DNA of 64,000 nucleotides, from assembly GCF_002860205.1 (NCBI RefSeq), contig NZ_PGVB01000015.1:32879-96878 (forward strand). Direction: 5' to 3'. This DNA is from Bacillus sp. T33-2. GTDB lineage: Bacteria; Bacillota; Bacilli; Bacillales; Cytobacillaceae. Made by a program: the position numbers and the translations under genes. This document shows positions 16,134 to 25,380 of this stretch, in pieces. The first letter of the stretch is position 1. The number at the start of each line of letters is the position of its first letter. The notes below the pieces were generated by a model that worked only from the letters and a program-made list of their open reading frames with translations, was not told the origin of the DNA and ran no database searches.

Positions 16134-17453
16134 GTGAAAGTGAAGCGGATCTTACAGAACAGAGTTACATTCATTTATTTATGCATCCAGCTTGCCGGAC
16201 TTTCGTTTCTTCCGTTCATAAACGTGTCGGGGGCAGCTTCCTATGACGCCGGCGGTTTCATCATTGAGGCTGACAAGGTCGTCGGGGAGAACATGAAGGC
16301 GTCGATTGTCAGCACAGAAACATCCGGTTCAACAGCAAGGCCGATGGTACGGTTCACTTATGATTCCGCCCGGATTTACGGGCTGCGGCTGACAAAGCAT
16401 CTTCAAACTCCTGGCGGGAGAGTCAGCATCACCATGAAGGCGAATGGACCGGTCCGCATTAAGGGGATGACTGTTGACACCAGCGCTGTATCTTTTAAAG
16501 GGGCATGCGTCCATGCCATACAGGTCGTGCCGGACGCGGCTATGGAAGATGTAACAATGGTGGCCCATTATATGAATGCAGCAGACAGCAGCCTCGATAA
16601 GCTGCAAATGCAGACCGTCAATGGCGATGCGGGTGTCCAGAAGCCCGGTACACTTAAAATTCTCCAGGATTTAAGCGCAATGCCGCTTGAGCAAATGCAG
16701 CAAGAAATCAAAAGGATTTCCGAAGGGCAGCTGCCGCTGACTTGTGATGCGGAACCTGGAGAGAGCGGTGACGGTGCTGCGGTGCCTGTGGCTGATGAAA
16801 TGAAAGATGGCTTGGAGGAAATCAAAAATCCAGTTGCGGTTGTGACAAATCCGGTCGATGGTGTGCCTGTCCCGGTACCTGATGTCGTTGGCAACTTGCC
16901 GTTGCCTGCCGTTCCTCCTGGCCTGACAATCCCGAACGTCCCTGTTCCAAACGTCCCGGGCCTGCCTATTCCAAACGTCCCTGACCCAAATGATATAATC
17001 GGCAAGACCCCTCTGGAACCGGTCATCGAAGCAGGGAAGGGAATAGTTGACGAGGTGAAAGATAATGTGGTTGTCCCTGTGCTGGAAGAGGTCCAGGACA
17101 AAACCCAACCGATCAGGGATGCAGTCAAACCTGTTGTCGAGCCAGTAGTCGAACCTGTGAAACAAACCGCAAAAACAACATGCGAAAAACTGACGGACGC
17201 CAACGGGCAAATTACAAAAGAGCTTGGCCTGGAACTGGTTGATAAAGCCCTGAATGAAAACAAGGCCCTTGAGGATGTGTGTGCATCCAATACAACTCTT
17301 AAAGATCAGCTGAAAAAATGGAAAGAAGGTTTTCTGGGCAAACTGGGCTTACTGCCCCTCCTTGGCCCGCAGCTTAGTGAAAGAGATAAGCTTGTCAAGC
17401 TTCGCGAGGCTATATTAAGAGAACAGGATGGAGCTATCATCACCTTTAAATAG
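16134..17453 (+). CDS. Secreted DUF6230-like protein with Pro/Val-rich repeat stalk
   Basis: 439 aa. Signal peptide (about 1-35, ending VSGAAS). Then a domain paralogous to the first gene product (GGFIIEADKVVGENMK, SARIYGLRLTKHLQTPGG, GPVRIKGMTVDTSAV). Residues about 240-290 are a Pro-rich stalk with PNVP repeats (TIPNVPVPNVPGLPIPNVP). The C-terminal part is helical with Val/Pro-Glu repeats (PVVEPVVEPVKQ). Four Cys outside the signal peptide could form extracellular disulfides, unusual for a Bacillus exported protein. GTG start after GAGGGGG. Likely a cell-surface component working with the two upstream genes; biochemical role unknown. Confidence 0.75.
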   Translation: MKVKRILQNRVTFIYLCIQLAGLSFLPFINVSGAASYDAGGFIIEADKVVGENMKASIVSTETSGSTARPMVRFTYDSARIYGLRLTKHLQTPGGRVSITMKANGPVRIKGMTVDTSAVSFKGACVHAIQVVPDAAMEDVTMVAHYMNAADSSLDKLQMQTVNGDAGVQKPGTLKILQDLSAMPLEQMQQEIKRISEGQLPLTCDAEPGESGDGAAVPVADEMKDGLEEIKNPVAVVTNPVDGVPVPVPDVVGNLPLPAVPPGLTIPNVPVPNVPGLPIPNVPDPNDIIGKTPLEPVIEAGKGIVDEVKDNVVVPVLEEVQDKTQPIRDAVKPVVEPVVEPVKQTAKTTCEKLTDANGQITKELGLELVDKALNENKALEDVCASNTTLKDQLKKWKEGFLGKLGLLPLLGPQLSERDKLVKLREAILREQDGAIITFK

Positions 17454-17474
17454 TGGCATCAGCTCAAAAAAGCT

Positions 17475-17498
17475 TGAGGGGTTCCCTCTGCTTTTCCA
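17475..17498 (+). terminator. Hairpin after the DUF6230/DUF6114 unit
   Basis: GAGGG/CCCTC short stem followed by TGCTTTT. Confidence 0.45.
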
Positions 17499-17517
17499 AC
17501 CGTGGTCATAAATAAAA

Positions 17518-17544
17518 CAGGCAGAGGGCCTATCCTCTGCCTGT
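17518..17544. terminator. Bidirectional terminator before acyP
   Basis: Perfect 11-bp stem ACAGGCAGAGG/CCTCTGCCTGT. Its right edge touches the acyP stop. Confidence 0.75.
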
Positions 17545-17816
17545 CAGTATTTTATCGTGAATGATTTTAAGTTATCAATATGGCCAGCGTCATGGATGTC
17601 GACTTTATCAACGGTAGAAAACGGATTGCCCCTTCGAATGTCTTCCAAAAACAGATTCATCTCCGCTTTGTCACCGGCAGCCAGCATTTCAACGGCTCCG
17701 TCCGGCAGGTTTTTCACCCAGCCGGTGATTCCGTGCTGGATTGCTTTCATTTGAGTAAAGTACCGGTACCCCACGCCCTGAACTCTTCCTGAAACAACAA
17801 TCTTTAATTGTATCAA
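17544..17816 (-). CDS. acyP: Acylphosphatase
   Basis: 90-aa enzyme hydrolysing acyl phosphates. The catalytic Arg is in SGRVQGVGYRYF (substrate-binding loop) and the catalytic Asn in GWVKNLPDGAVE; the C-terminal strand is SFTIKY. Normal family length. TTG start at 17816 after GGGGGCGAAG. Confidence 0.93.
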   Translation of the reverse strand: MIQLKIVVSGRVQGVGYRYFTQMKAIQHGITGWVKNLPDGAVEMLAAGDKAEMNLFLEDIRRGNPFSTVDKVDIHDAGHIDNLKSFTIKY

Positions 17817-17918
17817 GACTTCGCCCCCAAGCTTTAAAACTTAACAGTATATGTATGAATTGCAACTTTATTATATCAGTAAACGAAGTTTGAGTATAGA
17901 CACGATGGTGCATAAACG

Positions 17919-17950
17919 GAAAAAAGCCGCGCAATGATCATTGCACGGCC
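17919..17950 (-). terminator. Terminator of the aminopeptidase gene
   Basis: On the minus strand a stem of about 10 bp (CCGTGCAATGA/TCATTGCGCGG, one mismatch) followed by CTTTTTT. Confidence 0.75.
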
Positions 17951-17971
17951 GTTTATTCTCTTTAGCTTCAA

Positions 17972-19204
17972 TTAAAATGCCCAATCCCCATTACGGAAAA
18001 CGGGTTCTTTTTGTCCATCTTCTGTAATGCCGTCGATGTCCATTTCGTTTGAGCCAATCATGAAATCAACATGGGTGATGCTCTGGTTCAAACCGTTTGC
18101 CTGCAGTTCTTCAGCAGTCATTTGTTTGCCTCCATCAAGGCAGAAAGCATAGGCGCTGCCGATTGCGAGGTGGTTTGAAGCATTTTCGTCGAACAGTGTG
18201 TTGAAGTACAGGATATTAGACTGGGAAATCGGTGAATTATGCGGCACCAGCGCGACTTCTCCAAGATAATGGGAACCTTCATCACTGTCAACGAGGCGCT
18301 TCAGGGTTTCTTCACCTTCCTCGGCCTCCACACCAACAATTTTTCCATTCTCAAACGTTAATTTAAAGCGGTCAATGATGTTGCCGCCGTAGCTCAGTGG
18401 CTTAGTGCTTGATACATAGCCGTTAACGCCAGTTTTTACCGGCACTGTGAACACTTCTTCAGTTGGCATGTTCGCCATAAATTCATGGCCCTGTTCATTT
18501 ACACTGCCGGCTGCAACCCAGATATGCTTTTCCGGGAGCTCGATTGTCAGGTCCGTTCCAGGTGCTTTGTAATGCAATTTTTTATATCGTTTATTGTTTA
18601 AATAATCGGCTTTTTCTCTTAGTATAGCATCATGATTTTTCCAGTCTTCAACAGGATCGGCAGCATCGACGCGCACCGTTTTAAAGATAGCCTCCCATAG
18701 CTTTTGCACCCTGCTTTCCGCCGGCTCGTCCGGAAATACTTTTTCAGCCCAGCGGTCAGAAGGAGCGGCGATTATCGTCCAGCTGACTTTATCAGATTGT
18801 ATGTACTGGCGGTACTTGGACAAAGCCTGTCCGGCGGTTTTTTGGAAATTGGCGATCCGTTCAGGATCAATGCCTTTTAACAGGTCGGGGCTGGAGGAAA
18901 TGATCGACATGAACGCTGCCCCATTTTCGGCGAGTTCTTCTGTTTCCCTTGCCCGAAAATGCGGATATTCCAGGAACGCTTCATCGGGAGCAAGCTCATA
19001 TTTTGTTCTCGTGACAGTGTCATCGCTCCAGTTGACAATGACATTCTTGGCCCCGGCTTCATACGCTTTTTTCACAACCAAGCGGGTAAGAGTTGCTGCA
19101 TCAAGTGTAGTATTCACCACTAATGTCTGGCCTGTCTGGATGTTGACGCCAACCCGGACTGCCAGCTCCGCGTACTTTTCCAGTTTCGCTTGAAAATCAC
19201 TCAT
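17972..19204 (-). CDS. M29-family metal-dependent aminopeptidase (AmpS-like)
   Basis: 410-aa thermophilic-type aminopeptidase (AmpT/AmpS/PepS). Typical segments are KYAELAVRVGVNIQTGQTLVV at the N-terminus, FMANMPTEEVFTVPVKTGVNG in the middle, and the metal-ligand region EVALVPHNSPISQSNILYFNTLFDENASNHLAIGSAY with HVDFMIGSNEMDI near the end. Cytoplasmic dimeric exopeptidase in the family. ATG 19204 after AAGGAGA. Confidence 0.92.
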   Translation of the reverse strand: MSDFQAKLEKYAELAVRVGVNIQTGQTLVVNTTLDAATLTRLVVKKAYEAGAKNVIVNWSDDTVTRTKYELAPDEAFLEYPHFRARETEELAENGAAFMSIISSSPDLLKGIDPERIANFQKTAGQALSKYRQYIQSDKVSWTIIAAPSDRWAEKVFPDEPAESRVQKLWEAIFKTVRVDAADPVEDWKNHDAILREKADYLNNKRYKKLHYKAPGTDLTIELPEKHIWVAAGSVNEQGHEFMANMPTEEVFTVPVKTGVNGYVSSTKPLSYGGNIIDRFKLTFENGKIVGVEAEEGEETLKRLVDSDEGSHYLGEVALVPHNSPISQSNILYFNTLFDENASNHLAIGSAYAFCLDGGKQMTAEELQANGLNQSITHVDFMIGSNEMDIDGITEDGQKEPVFRNGDWAF

Positions 19205-19290
19205 TTTTCAATCTCCTTATCTAGTGTCAGCGGCGCTTACACTTTCCTTTTCAGAATCTTTATTTATATATTTTAACTATTCATCTTGGA

Positions 19291-19315
19291 AAAAGAAACC
19301 TATACGGTTTCTTGT
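19291..19315 (-). terminator. Terminator of the MFS gene
   Basis: Stem AAGAAACC/GGTTTCTT. Minus-strand reading continues into T5. Confidence 0.75.
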
Positions 19316-20581
19316 TTACCCCCCGGGTTGGCTGCGATTTTCATACAATGAAAACATGTACCAGTACAATAACGCGCTCAGTACTGCGAGCAGGCTGAGG
19401 ATGAAAAAGGTCCACTCGTAGCCAATCCAGACCGTCATGGGTATCGTAACCGGAGCGATCGTACGGCCAATCGTATACCGGAGGCTCGCTGCGGCAAAGT
19501 ACTGGCCCCGCATATGTTCGGGGGCAAGATTGGAAATGAAGCTTTGGGCAAGCCCGGCCACCATCAGTTCGCCAAGGGTGAACACTGCCATCGCAATTGC
19601 GAGGCCCCAAATCCACTCCGTTTGGCCAAACAAAAGGATCGCGGCTGCATATAAGAGTGAGGAGACTACAAACACATTCCGCTCCCGGTACATCGTCATC
19701 CATTTGGTGACGGCTACCGTGAACAGGGCTACTAGGAGCCCGTTCTCAGACAACAGGATCCCGAAAGCCTGCTCACCGCCGACCGTGAACGACCAGTTTC
19801 CCAGCTCCAGCATCGTCTGGTTATGGACCTTTTCCTTAGTGTAAACAGGGAAGAGCACGTCGAGCTGCATAAAGGTCTGGGCCGCCAAAACACCGGCCAC
19901 AATGTATATAAAAAAGATTTTATCCCGGACAATGATGGTATAGTCCGAAATTTGATTCCTTAAAAAATAATGCCATTTTTCGTCCCCAAGTTCCGATTCT
20001 TTGCGGGGTGGGGCTGTTTCCCTCGTCCATCTGGCGAGAATGAAGGCAAGCAGGATACAAATCAAGCCTGCGGCAAGCAAAAGCTCAAAACGGTAATTCA
20101 CATAAAATATGGCCCCAAGGATTGGCCCGATCACTACAGCAATGTTGATCGAAGTGTAAAAGATTGCAAACACGCTGCTCCGGTCTTTTTCTTCGACGAC
20201 ATCTGCGACCATTGCCTGGCTTGCGGGCCAGTACACCGATCCGAACACGCCCACCACTGTAAAGCAGAAAAATGCTAGCAGTGGTGAACTGTACCATGGC
20301 GATACGGCGAGTGCAAAAACGATAAAGGCGATGCCCTGTCCAAGCGAGGAGATTACCATCATCCGTTTCCGGCCGTACCTGTCCGCACAGTAACCGCCCA
20401 TTAAATTGGCAAATACCGAAAACAACTGTGAAAAAATAAGCAAAAACCCCGCCTTGCCCTTCCCGAAGCTTTCAGCAAAATAAATTGTTAAAAACGGAAA
20501 AAACATCCAAAAGGTAATATTCATCAACGCTTCGCCAAAAAGGCGCACCTTTAAATTCGGATCCCAGTCCCTCAATCTCAT
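19316..20581 (-). CDS. MFS transporter (multidrug-efflux-like)
   Basis: 421-aa major facilitator with 12 predicted helices. It has the MFS A motif GGYCADRYGRKRMM after helix 2 and a proline/glycine antiporter-like helix 5 (FYTSINIAVVIGPILGAIF). The overall pattern resembles YttB/YfiS-type drug:H+ antiporters, but substrate cannot be inferred. ATG 20581 after GGGGGAAG. Confidence 0.82.
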   Translation of the reverse strand: MRLRDWDPNLKVRLFGEALMNITFWMFFPFLTIYFAESFGKGKAGFLLIFSQLFSVFANLMGGYCADRYGRKRMMVISSLGQGIAFIVFALAVSPWYSSPLLAFFCFTVVGVFGSVYWPASQAMVADVVEEKDRSSVFAIFYTSINIAVVIGPILGAIFYVNYRFELLLAAGLICILLAFILARWTRETAPPRKESELGDEKWHYFLRNQISDYTIIVRDKIFFIYIVAGVLAAQTFMQLDVLFPVYTKEKVHNQTMLELGNWSFTVGGEQAFGILLSENGLLVALFTVAVTKWMTMYRERNVFVVSSLLYAAAILLFGQTEWIWGLAIAMAVFTLGELMVAGLAQSFISNLAPEHMRGQYFAAASLRYTIGRTIAPVTIPMTVWIGYEWTFFILSLLAVLSALLYWYMFSLYENRSQPGG

Positions 20582-20629
20582 GATGCTTCCCCCAATTCTC
20601 TCTCTGTCCGGTTAGTCAGGAAAAACTCC

Positions 20630-22726
20630 TTATTTTTTGTCTTCAAGAGCTGCCTTCAGCAAATCTCCAAGGCTTGTTCCAAAGGCTGATTCTTCGGGAC
20701 TGTATTTTTGGGCCAGCTTGCGTTCCTCGCGTTTTGATACAGCTTTTTTCTTTTCATCAGCTTTTTCCACGATATTACATGGCCGGCACTGGAAGTAGAC
20801 CCCGGCTTTGCCGTTATGAATTTCCATCCGCTTATGGCATTGTGGACAGCGGCGCTGCGATAATTTCGGATCTTTATGCTTGCGGAAACCGCAATCCATG
20901 CTGGAACAGACAAGGATTCTTCCTTCCTTTGTTTTGCGCTCTTTAAGGAAGGAACCGCATTCCGGGCATTTAGAGCCAGTAAGATTGTGGGCCCGGTATG
21001 ATTTGTCGCTCGCCTTGATTTCTGAAACAAGCTGTGCGGTCTGCTTCCTGATTTTTTCCTTAAATACTTTCGGATTTCCGTTCCCGCGGGCAATTTGCTC
21101 GAGTTCTTTTTCCCATTTGGCAGTCAGCTCAGGCGAGGTCAGTTCATCATTGACAAGGTCAATCAGTTGTTTGCCTTTTTTGGTCGGGAAAAGGCGGCCA
21201 TTTTGCCGTTCAACTGCCTCTGAAGTAATCAGCCGCTCGATAATTTCGGCCCGTGTTGCCGGTGTGCCAAGGCCGTATTTTTCCATCTTGGCGAGAATGT
21301 CGGCTTCGGAAAAACGGAGCGGCGGCTCAGTCAGTTTTTTCGTTGTGGATGCTGAACTTACATTGTAAGCCTGGCCTTTTGATAATTGGCCCAAGTTCTG
21401 TTTTGCTTTGCTGTCGTCATCGTCCTTTCCAAGCACCTTCTTATAGCCCAGGTCAAGGATGTTTGTTTCCCTCGCAGACAATGTTTCTCCGTTTACTTCG
21501 AAGATTGCATGGATCGTTTCGTATTCATACGCCGGATAAAATAAGGCAAGGAAACGGCGCACAACCAAGTCATACAGCCTGCGCTCATCCGGGGATAAGT
21601 CACCTAAATGGAGGCGCTCTTCTGTCGGGATGATTGCGTGGTGGTCCGTGACCTTTTCATTGTTGAACACCCGGCGGGCAAGGACTTTGCCTTTCTGGTT
21701 AAGCGCGGGCCGTACTTCATCTTTATAACCGGATGCAATCCCCTGCAGGCGGTCCGCCATCGTTGCTTCCATATCGGTGGTGAGGTATCGGGAATCAGTC
21801 CGCGGATAAGTGACAAGCTTATGCTGCTCATATAATCCCTGAAGGACGTTTAGTGTTTTTTTCGCGGAAAATCCGAACCTCTTATTGGCATCCCTTTGCA
21901 GCTCGGTCAAATCGTAAGGCATTGGCTGCTGGTCTGTTTTCTTTTTGCGGTCGACCGATTTTAAGATTGCTTTTTGGGCGGGGATTTTTGCCTGGATTTC
22001 TTCCGCCTTTTCTTTTGAAAATATCCGTTTCTCTCCATTATGCTCCCATTCCGCTGTTAATGGCCCCACCGATGCCTGCAATGTCCAGTACTCCTTTGGG
22101 ACGAATTTATTGATTTCGTTTTCCCGCTCAATCATCATGGCCAGCGTCGGCGTTTGGACCCGGCCGGCGGAAAGGGGATCCTTATATTTGGTCGTCAGTG
22201 CCCTGGAAACATTCAACCCGATGAGCCAATCGGCTTCAGCGCGGCAAACGGCAGAATGATAAAGTGCCTCATACTGTTTTCCTGGCTTTAGCTGCTTAAA
22301 ACCGTCCCTGATGGCCTTGTCAGTCTGGGACGAGATCCATAGACGCTTAATCGGTTTTCTTGATTTGCTTTTTTCGAGAATCCAACGTGCGACGAGTTCG
22401 CCTTCCCGTCCTGCATCGGTGGCGATAATGACCTCATTGATATCGTTCCTGTTTAACAGCTGTTCAACTGCTTTATATTGGTGGCTCGTCTGTTTGATGA
22501 CCTTGAGCCCCATGTGGTCCGGGATGATCGGGAGGTCCTCGAGGTTCCATGTCTGGTATCGTTTATCGTAATGCTCAGGCATTTTCAATTCGATCAGATG
22601 GCCGAGAGCCCATGTTACAACATATTGGTTGCCCTCGATATAGCTTTTATGCTTTTGATTGCAGCCGAGAACCCTTGCAAGATCGCGGGCGACACTCGGT
22701 TTTTCTGCAAGAACTAATGATTTCAT
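20630..22726 (-). CDS. topB: DNA topoisomerase III (type IA)
   Basis: 698-aa type IA topoisomerase that decatenates replication/recombination intermediates. TOPRIM domain begins KSLVLAEKPSVARDLARVLG and has ATDAGREGELVARWIL. The catalytic Tyr is in LVTYPRTDSRYL. Next come FSEADILAKMEKYGLGTPATRAEIIERL and two C-terminal Cys4 motifs (CPECGSFL, CPQCHKRM). The start at 22726 follows AAAGGAGCAGC and matches TopB; the longer in-frame start at 22792 does not. Confidence 0.95.
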   Translation of the reverse strand: MKSLVLAEKPSVARDLARVLGCNQKHKSYIEGNQYVVTWALGHLIELKMPEHYDKRYQTWNLEDLPIIPDHMGLKVIKQTSHQYKAVEQLLNRNDINEVIIATDAGREGELVARWILEKSKSRKPIKRLWISSQTDKAIRDGFKQLKPGKQYEALYHSAVCRAEADWLIGLNVSRALTTKYKDPLSAGRVQTPTLAMMIERENEINKFVPKEYWTLQASVGPLTAEWEHNGEKRIFSKEKAEEIQAKIPAQKAILKSVDRKKKTDQQPMPYDLTELQRDANKRFGFSAKKTLNVLQGLYEQHKLVTYPRTDSRYLTTDMEATMADRLQGIASGYKDEVRPALNQKGKVLARRVFNNEKVTDHHAIIPTEERLHLGDLSPDERRLYDLVVRRFLALFYPAYEYETIHAIFEVNGETLSARETNILDLGYKKVLGKDDDDSKAKQNLGQLSKGQAYNVSSASTTKKLTEPPLRFSEADILAKMEKYGLGTPATRAEIIERLITSEAVERQNGRLFPTKKGKQLIDLVNDELTSPELTAKWEKELEQIARGNGNPKVFKEKIRKQTAQLVSEIKASDKSYRAHNLTGSKCPECGSFLKERKTKEGRILVCSSMDCGFRKHKDPKLSQRRCPQCHKRMEIHNGKAGVYFQCRPCNIVEKADEKKKAVSKREERKLAQKYSPEESAFGTSLGDLLKAALEDKK

Positions 22727-22879
22727 TGGTGCTGCTCCTTTCAAGTACCGATTTGCTCGGTGAGAAATGTCCTGTGTTTCGTATGCCTGCAAAATAGTTC
22801 GTTTTCGCAGCTGGCACTTTCTTTAGTATAATGGAAAATAAACAATTTTTGTAATCGAGGGACCTAAAGGGGGATGCTG

Positions 22880-23791
22880 ATGGGTGATTATATAAAAGAA
22901 ATCAGGAAGCTTATTGGCACAAGGCCATTTATCATGGCGGGATCTGCGGTGCTTGTTTTTAATGAGAAAAATGAAATTCTGCTTCAATTGAGGGCGGATA
23001 CAGGCAACTGGGGCTTGCCTGGCGGGGGAATGGAGCCTGGTGAAAGCTTTGAAGAAACAGCAGTACGCGAGCTTTATGAAGAAACAGGCTTGAAGGCTGT
23101 CCGGCTGCGAATCCTCGATATGCTGTCAGGGAGCGAGTTTTATTTTAAATATCCGAACGGGGATGAAATATATAATGCGATAGCGCTGTTTTTGGTGGAA
23201 AAATGGGAAGGATTTCCGCGGGTCATGGATGATGAAAGCAGGGATTTGCGGTTTTTCGCGTTAAACAGACTTCCAGAACTCGCAAGCAAGACAACAATTA
23301 TTTTGGAAAAACTCGATCAGTATGAAATCCTGCCTGAAATCAAACGGTTCGATATCAGGGTTAATGCCGTTGAAATGCTGGCATTGCAGCGGGCAGCATA
23401 CCAGGTGGAAGCAGATTTGATCGGGACTGACAACATACCGCCTTTAAAAGAAACGGTGGGTGAGCTGGCGGGCTCAGGGGAGACATTTATAGGCTACTAT
23501 ATCTTCGGAAAGCTTGCTGGTGCGGTTTCGTATAAGGCTGCCGCCGGCCAGGTTGATATCCACAGAGTCATGGTCCACCCCGACCATTTCCGTAAAGGGA
23601 TCGCCGCCCATTTAATACGCTGGGTCGAGGAGGCAGAGGCGGGCGCCCGCGAAATGGTCGTTTCAACAGGAGCGGATAACACCCCGGCTGTGGCATTGTA
23701 CAAGAAGCTTGGTTTTGAGCCTGCTGGAGAAACGATTGTCGGCGGCGGCTTGCGGATAGCCCATTTTAAAAAGCAAAACAGACAGGGGTAA
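22880..23791 (+). CDS. NUDIX hydrolase-GNAT acetyltransferase fusion
   Basis: 303 aa with two domains. Residues about 15-140 are NUDIX: the box GGGMEPGESFEETAVRELYEETGL fits GX5EX7REUXEEXGU. Residues about 160-300 are a GNAT domain: the acetyl-CoA loop region is VHPDHFRKGIAAHLIRWVEE and the late helix is NTPAVALYKKLGFEPAG. NUDIX enzymes cleave nucleoside-diphosphate-linked compounds; GNATs acetylate amines. The pairing in one chain suggests consecutive steps on a shared substrate or simple co-regulation. ATG 22880 is chosen because AAAGGGGG is 6 nt upstream. A short hairpin overlaps the stop. Confidence 0.85.
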   Translation: MGDYIKEIRKLIGTRPFIMAGSAVLVFNEKNEILLQLRADTGNWGLPGGGMEPGESFEETAVRELYEETGLKAVRLRILDMLSGSEFYFKYPNGDEIYNAIALFLVEKWEGFPRVMDDESRDLRFFALNRLPELASKTTIILEKLDQYEILPEIKRFDIRVNAVEMLALQRAAYQVEADLIGTDNIPPLKETVGELAGSGETFIGYYIFGKLAGAVSYKAAAGQVDIHRVMVHPDHFRKGIAAHLIRWVEEAEAGAREMVVSTGADNTPAVALYKKLGFEPAGETIVGGGLRIAHFKKQNRQG

Positions 23792-23803
23792 CCTGTCTGT
23801 TGC
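23778..23803 (+). terminator. Hairpin at the end of the NUDIX-GNAT gene
   Basis: Perfect 9-bp stem ACAGACAGG/CCTGTCTGT, but a weak T tract. Confidence 0.5.
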
Positions 23804-23851
23804 TATTATTGTGGCATTCTCCCATTCTGTACAAGCAGGTTGTGTATTTTT

Positions 23852-24169
23852 TTACTCTTTCACAAAAACCGCAGTCCCGGTGGCGATGCACATCATCATG
23901 CCTTCACGGAGTGTTTCAAAATCAAGGTCAACGCCAATTACCGCGTTGGCGCCCATCCGGCGAGCTTTATCTTCCATTTCCCGGATTGCGATTTCCCTGC
24001 CCTCAGCAAGCTTGTTTTCATACGCCGTACTTCTGCCGCCGATGATATCCGTCACACTTGCCAAAAAGTCGCGCACAACGTTGGCACCCATGATTGCCTC
24101 CCCGGAAACGACCCCTAAGTATCGTTCAACCTCTTTACCTTGTAATGTTGCTGTGGTCGTAATAATCAT
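23852..24169 (-). CDS. YbjQ-family (UPF0145) protein
   Basis: 105-aa soluble protein. TLQGKEVERYLGVVSGEAIMGANVVRDFLA and GGRSTAYENKL ... ARRMGANAVIGVDLDFE are the YbjQ/UPF0145 marks. The family forms pentameric rings and is sometimes labelled heavy-metal-binding without proof. ATG after GAGGAGG. Confidence 0.9.
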   Translation of the reverse strand: MIITTTATLQGKEVERYLGVVSGEAIMGANVVRDFLASVTDIIGGRSTAYENKLAEGREIAIREMEDKARRMGANAVIGVDLDFETLREGMMMCIATGTAVFVKE

Positions 24170-24285
24170 CTCAAATTCCTCCTCATGTTTTGACTACTTT
24201 TACGATGTGATGGACGGAAAGTTTCAATTCTGATTTTATTTTAGCAATTATTGGCGGGAATAGTGAAATTGTTAGGGGGTAAACT

Positions 24286-25278
24286 TCAAGATCTTTGGGT
24301 GTCTATCTCATTAATCAAATCCTCCAGGTTATATATTCTGCCCTTGTTTTTTCCAGTAAAGGGCAACTGCATAACGTCAAGGAGATATTTTGCAATATAA
24401 GAGGATTCTAACCGGAGGAAATTTCTTAATTGATAATTTGTAATTGTGGGGTGGAATATAAGAGCAAAATCCCGTAAGGCATCCACATGAGCTTCCTTGG
24501 AACTAGCCAAGCAGTGTGGACAATGCCATTTACCGCGTGTACGAATCATAGGAAGGGCTAAACATTTGGAGCATTGAACTCCGGGGATAATGTCTGTGCT
24601 GGATAGATTGTAGGTTTTTAAAATATTGGGCCGGTGCGGAGAATGCTTTTTTAGAAGCAGCGTAGTCAACCTTTTAATCTCTTTTACTGACATTTTTTCG
24701 GTTTTGTACCATTGGGAAAGCCTGTCGATATTCTTAGAAAGTAATTCAATGTCACAAGCCTTGTGGTTGAGTTGGGAGTAATCTGGTGATGATTTAAGAA
24801 TTGTAGAAGGATGTGTGAACACAACCATGTAATCCACTGGAATGACATTGAAATGGTGGTCTTTTAACCATTTTGAAAATTGGCGGTGCTGTCTCTCTGC
24901 CTGGGCTACTGGGTTTATAAACTTCTCCTCATTTTCTTTTGAAATGCGGATAAGCTGTTCAAAAGTCCGGTCGAAAAATAAAGTGCCAGTAATATGTTTC
25001 ACCTCAATCAAAAGGACAAAATTTGGGGACAGCAGAAGGGTATCAATTTGAAAATAAGTCTCCCCGTTTGACAGACGCAAATCATGAAGGAATGTAAAAT
25101 TGTTTTCAGGAAGTACGCTTAAATAATAATCTAAAATTTTTTCACCATTAAAACCGGCACGTCTTCTTGCAATATTTTGTTGGATTTCAGGTTTTTTCGG
25201 ATATTCGACTGGAAGTCTCCTCTCTAAAGCTTCATCCATCAAAATCCGTAATGGAATGGATCTGAATTTCGCAATCAA
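24286..25278 (-). CDS. NERD-domain protein with zinc-ribbon segment
   Basis: About 330 aa. NERD (nuclease-related) domain at the N-terminus: ARRRAGFNGEKILDYYL, FQIDTLLLSPNFVLLIEVKHITG, with the D ... ExK catalytic-type residues. A Cys4 zinc ribbon follows (QCSKCLALP ... WHCPHCLAS) and then a helical C-terminus. NERD proteins are predicted DNA-processing enzymes without a settled role. The TTG at 25278 has AAAGGAG 9 nt upstream and yields the common IAKFRSIPLRILMDEAL start; an ATG at 25326 is in frame but lacks a site. A 21-bp repeat array lies upstream. Confidence 0.82.
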   Translation of the reverse strand: MIAKFRSIPLRILMDEALERRLPVEYPKKPEIQQNIARRRAGFNGEKILDYYLSVLPENNFTFLHDLRLSNGETYFQIDTLLLSPNFVLLIEVKHITGTLFFDRTFEQLIRISKENEEKFINPVAQAERQHRQFSKWLKDHHFNVIPVDYMVVFTHPSTILKSSPDYSQLNHKACDIELLSKNIDRLSQWYKTEKMSVKEIKRLTTLLLKKHSPHRPNILKTYNLSSTDIIPGVQCSKCLALPMIRTRGKWHCPHCLASSKEAHVDALRDFALIFHPTITNYQLRNFLRLESSYIAKYLLDVMQLPFTGKNKGRIYNLEDLINEIDTQRS

Positions 25279-25380
25279 ATTGGCATCGCTCCTTTCTTTT
25301 ACTAAGGATTCTTCATTACGCTCCAAAATCCTTTCTCTCTCTACTGCAATTTTTATGAGTCTAGATTTATCATGGCAAAT

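Noticed and set aside
16568..17290. Long antisense frame opposite the Pro-rich DUF6230-like gene
   Set aside because: It is a by-product of the Val/Pro/Gly-rich codons of the sense gene. No ribosome site or recognisable domain.
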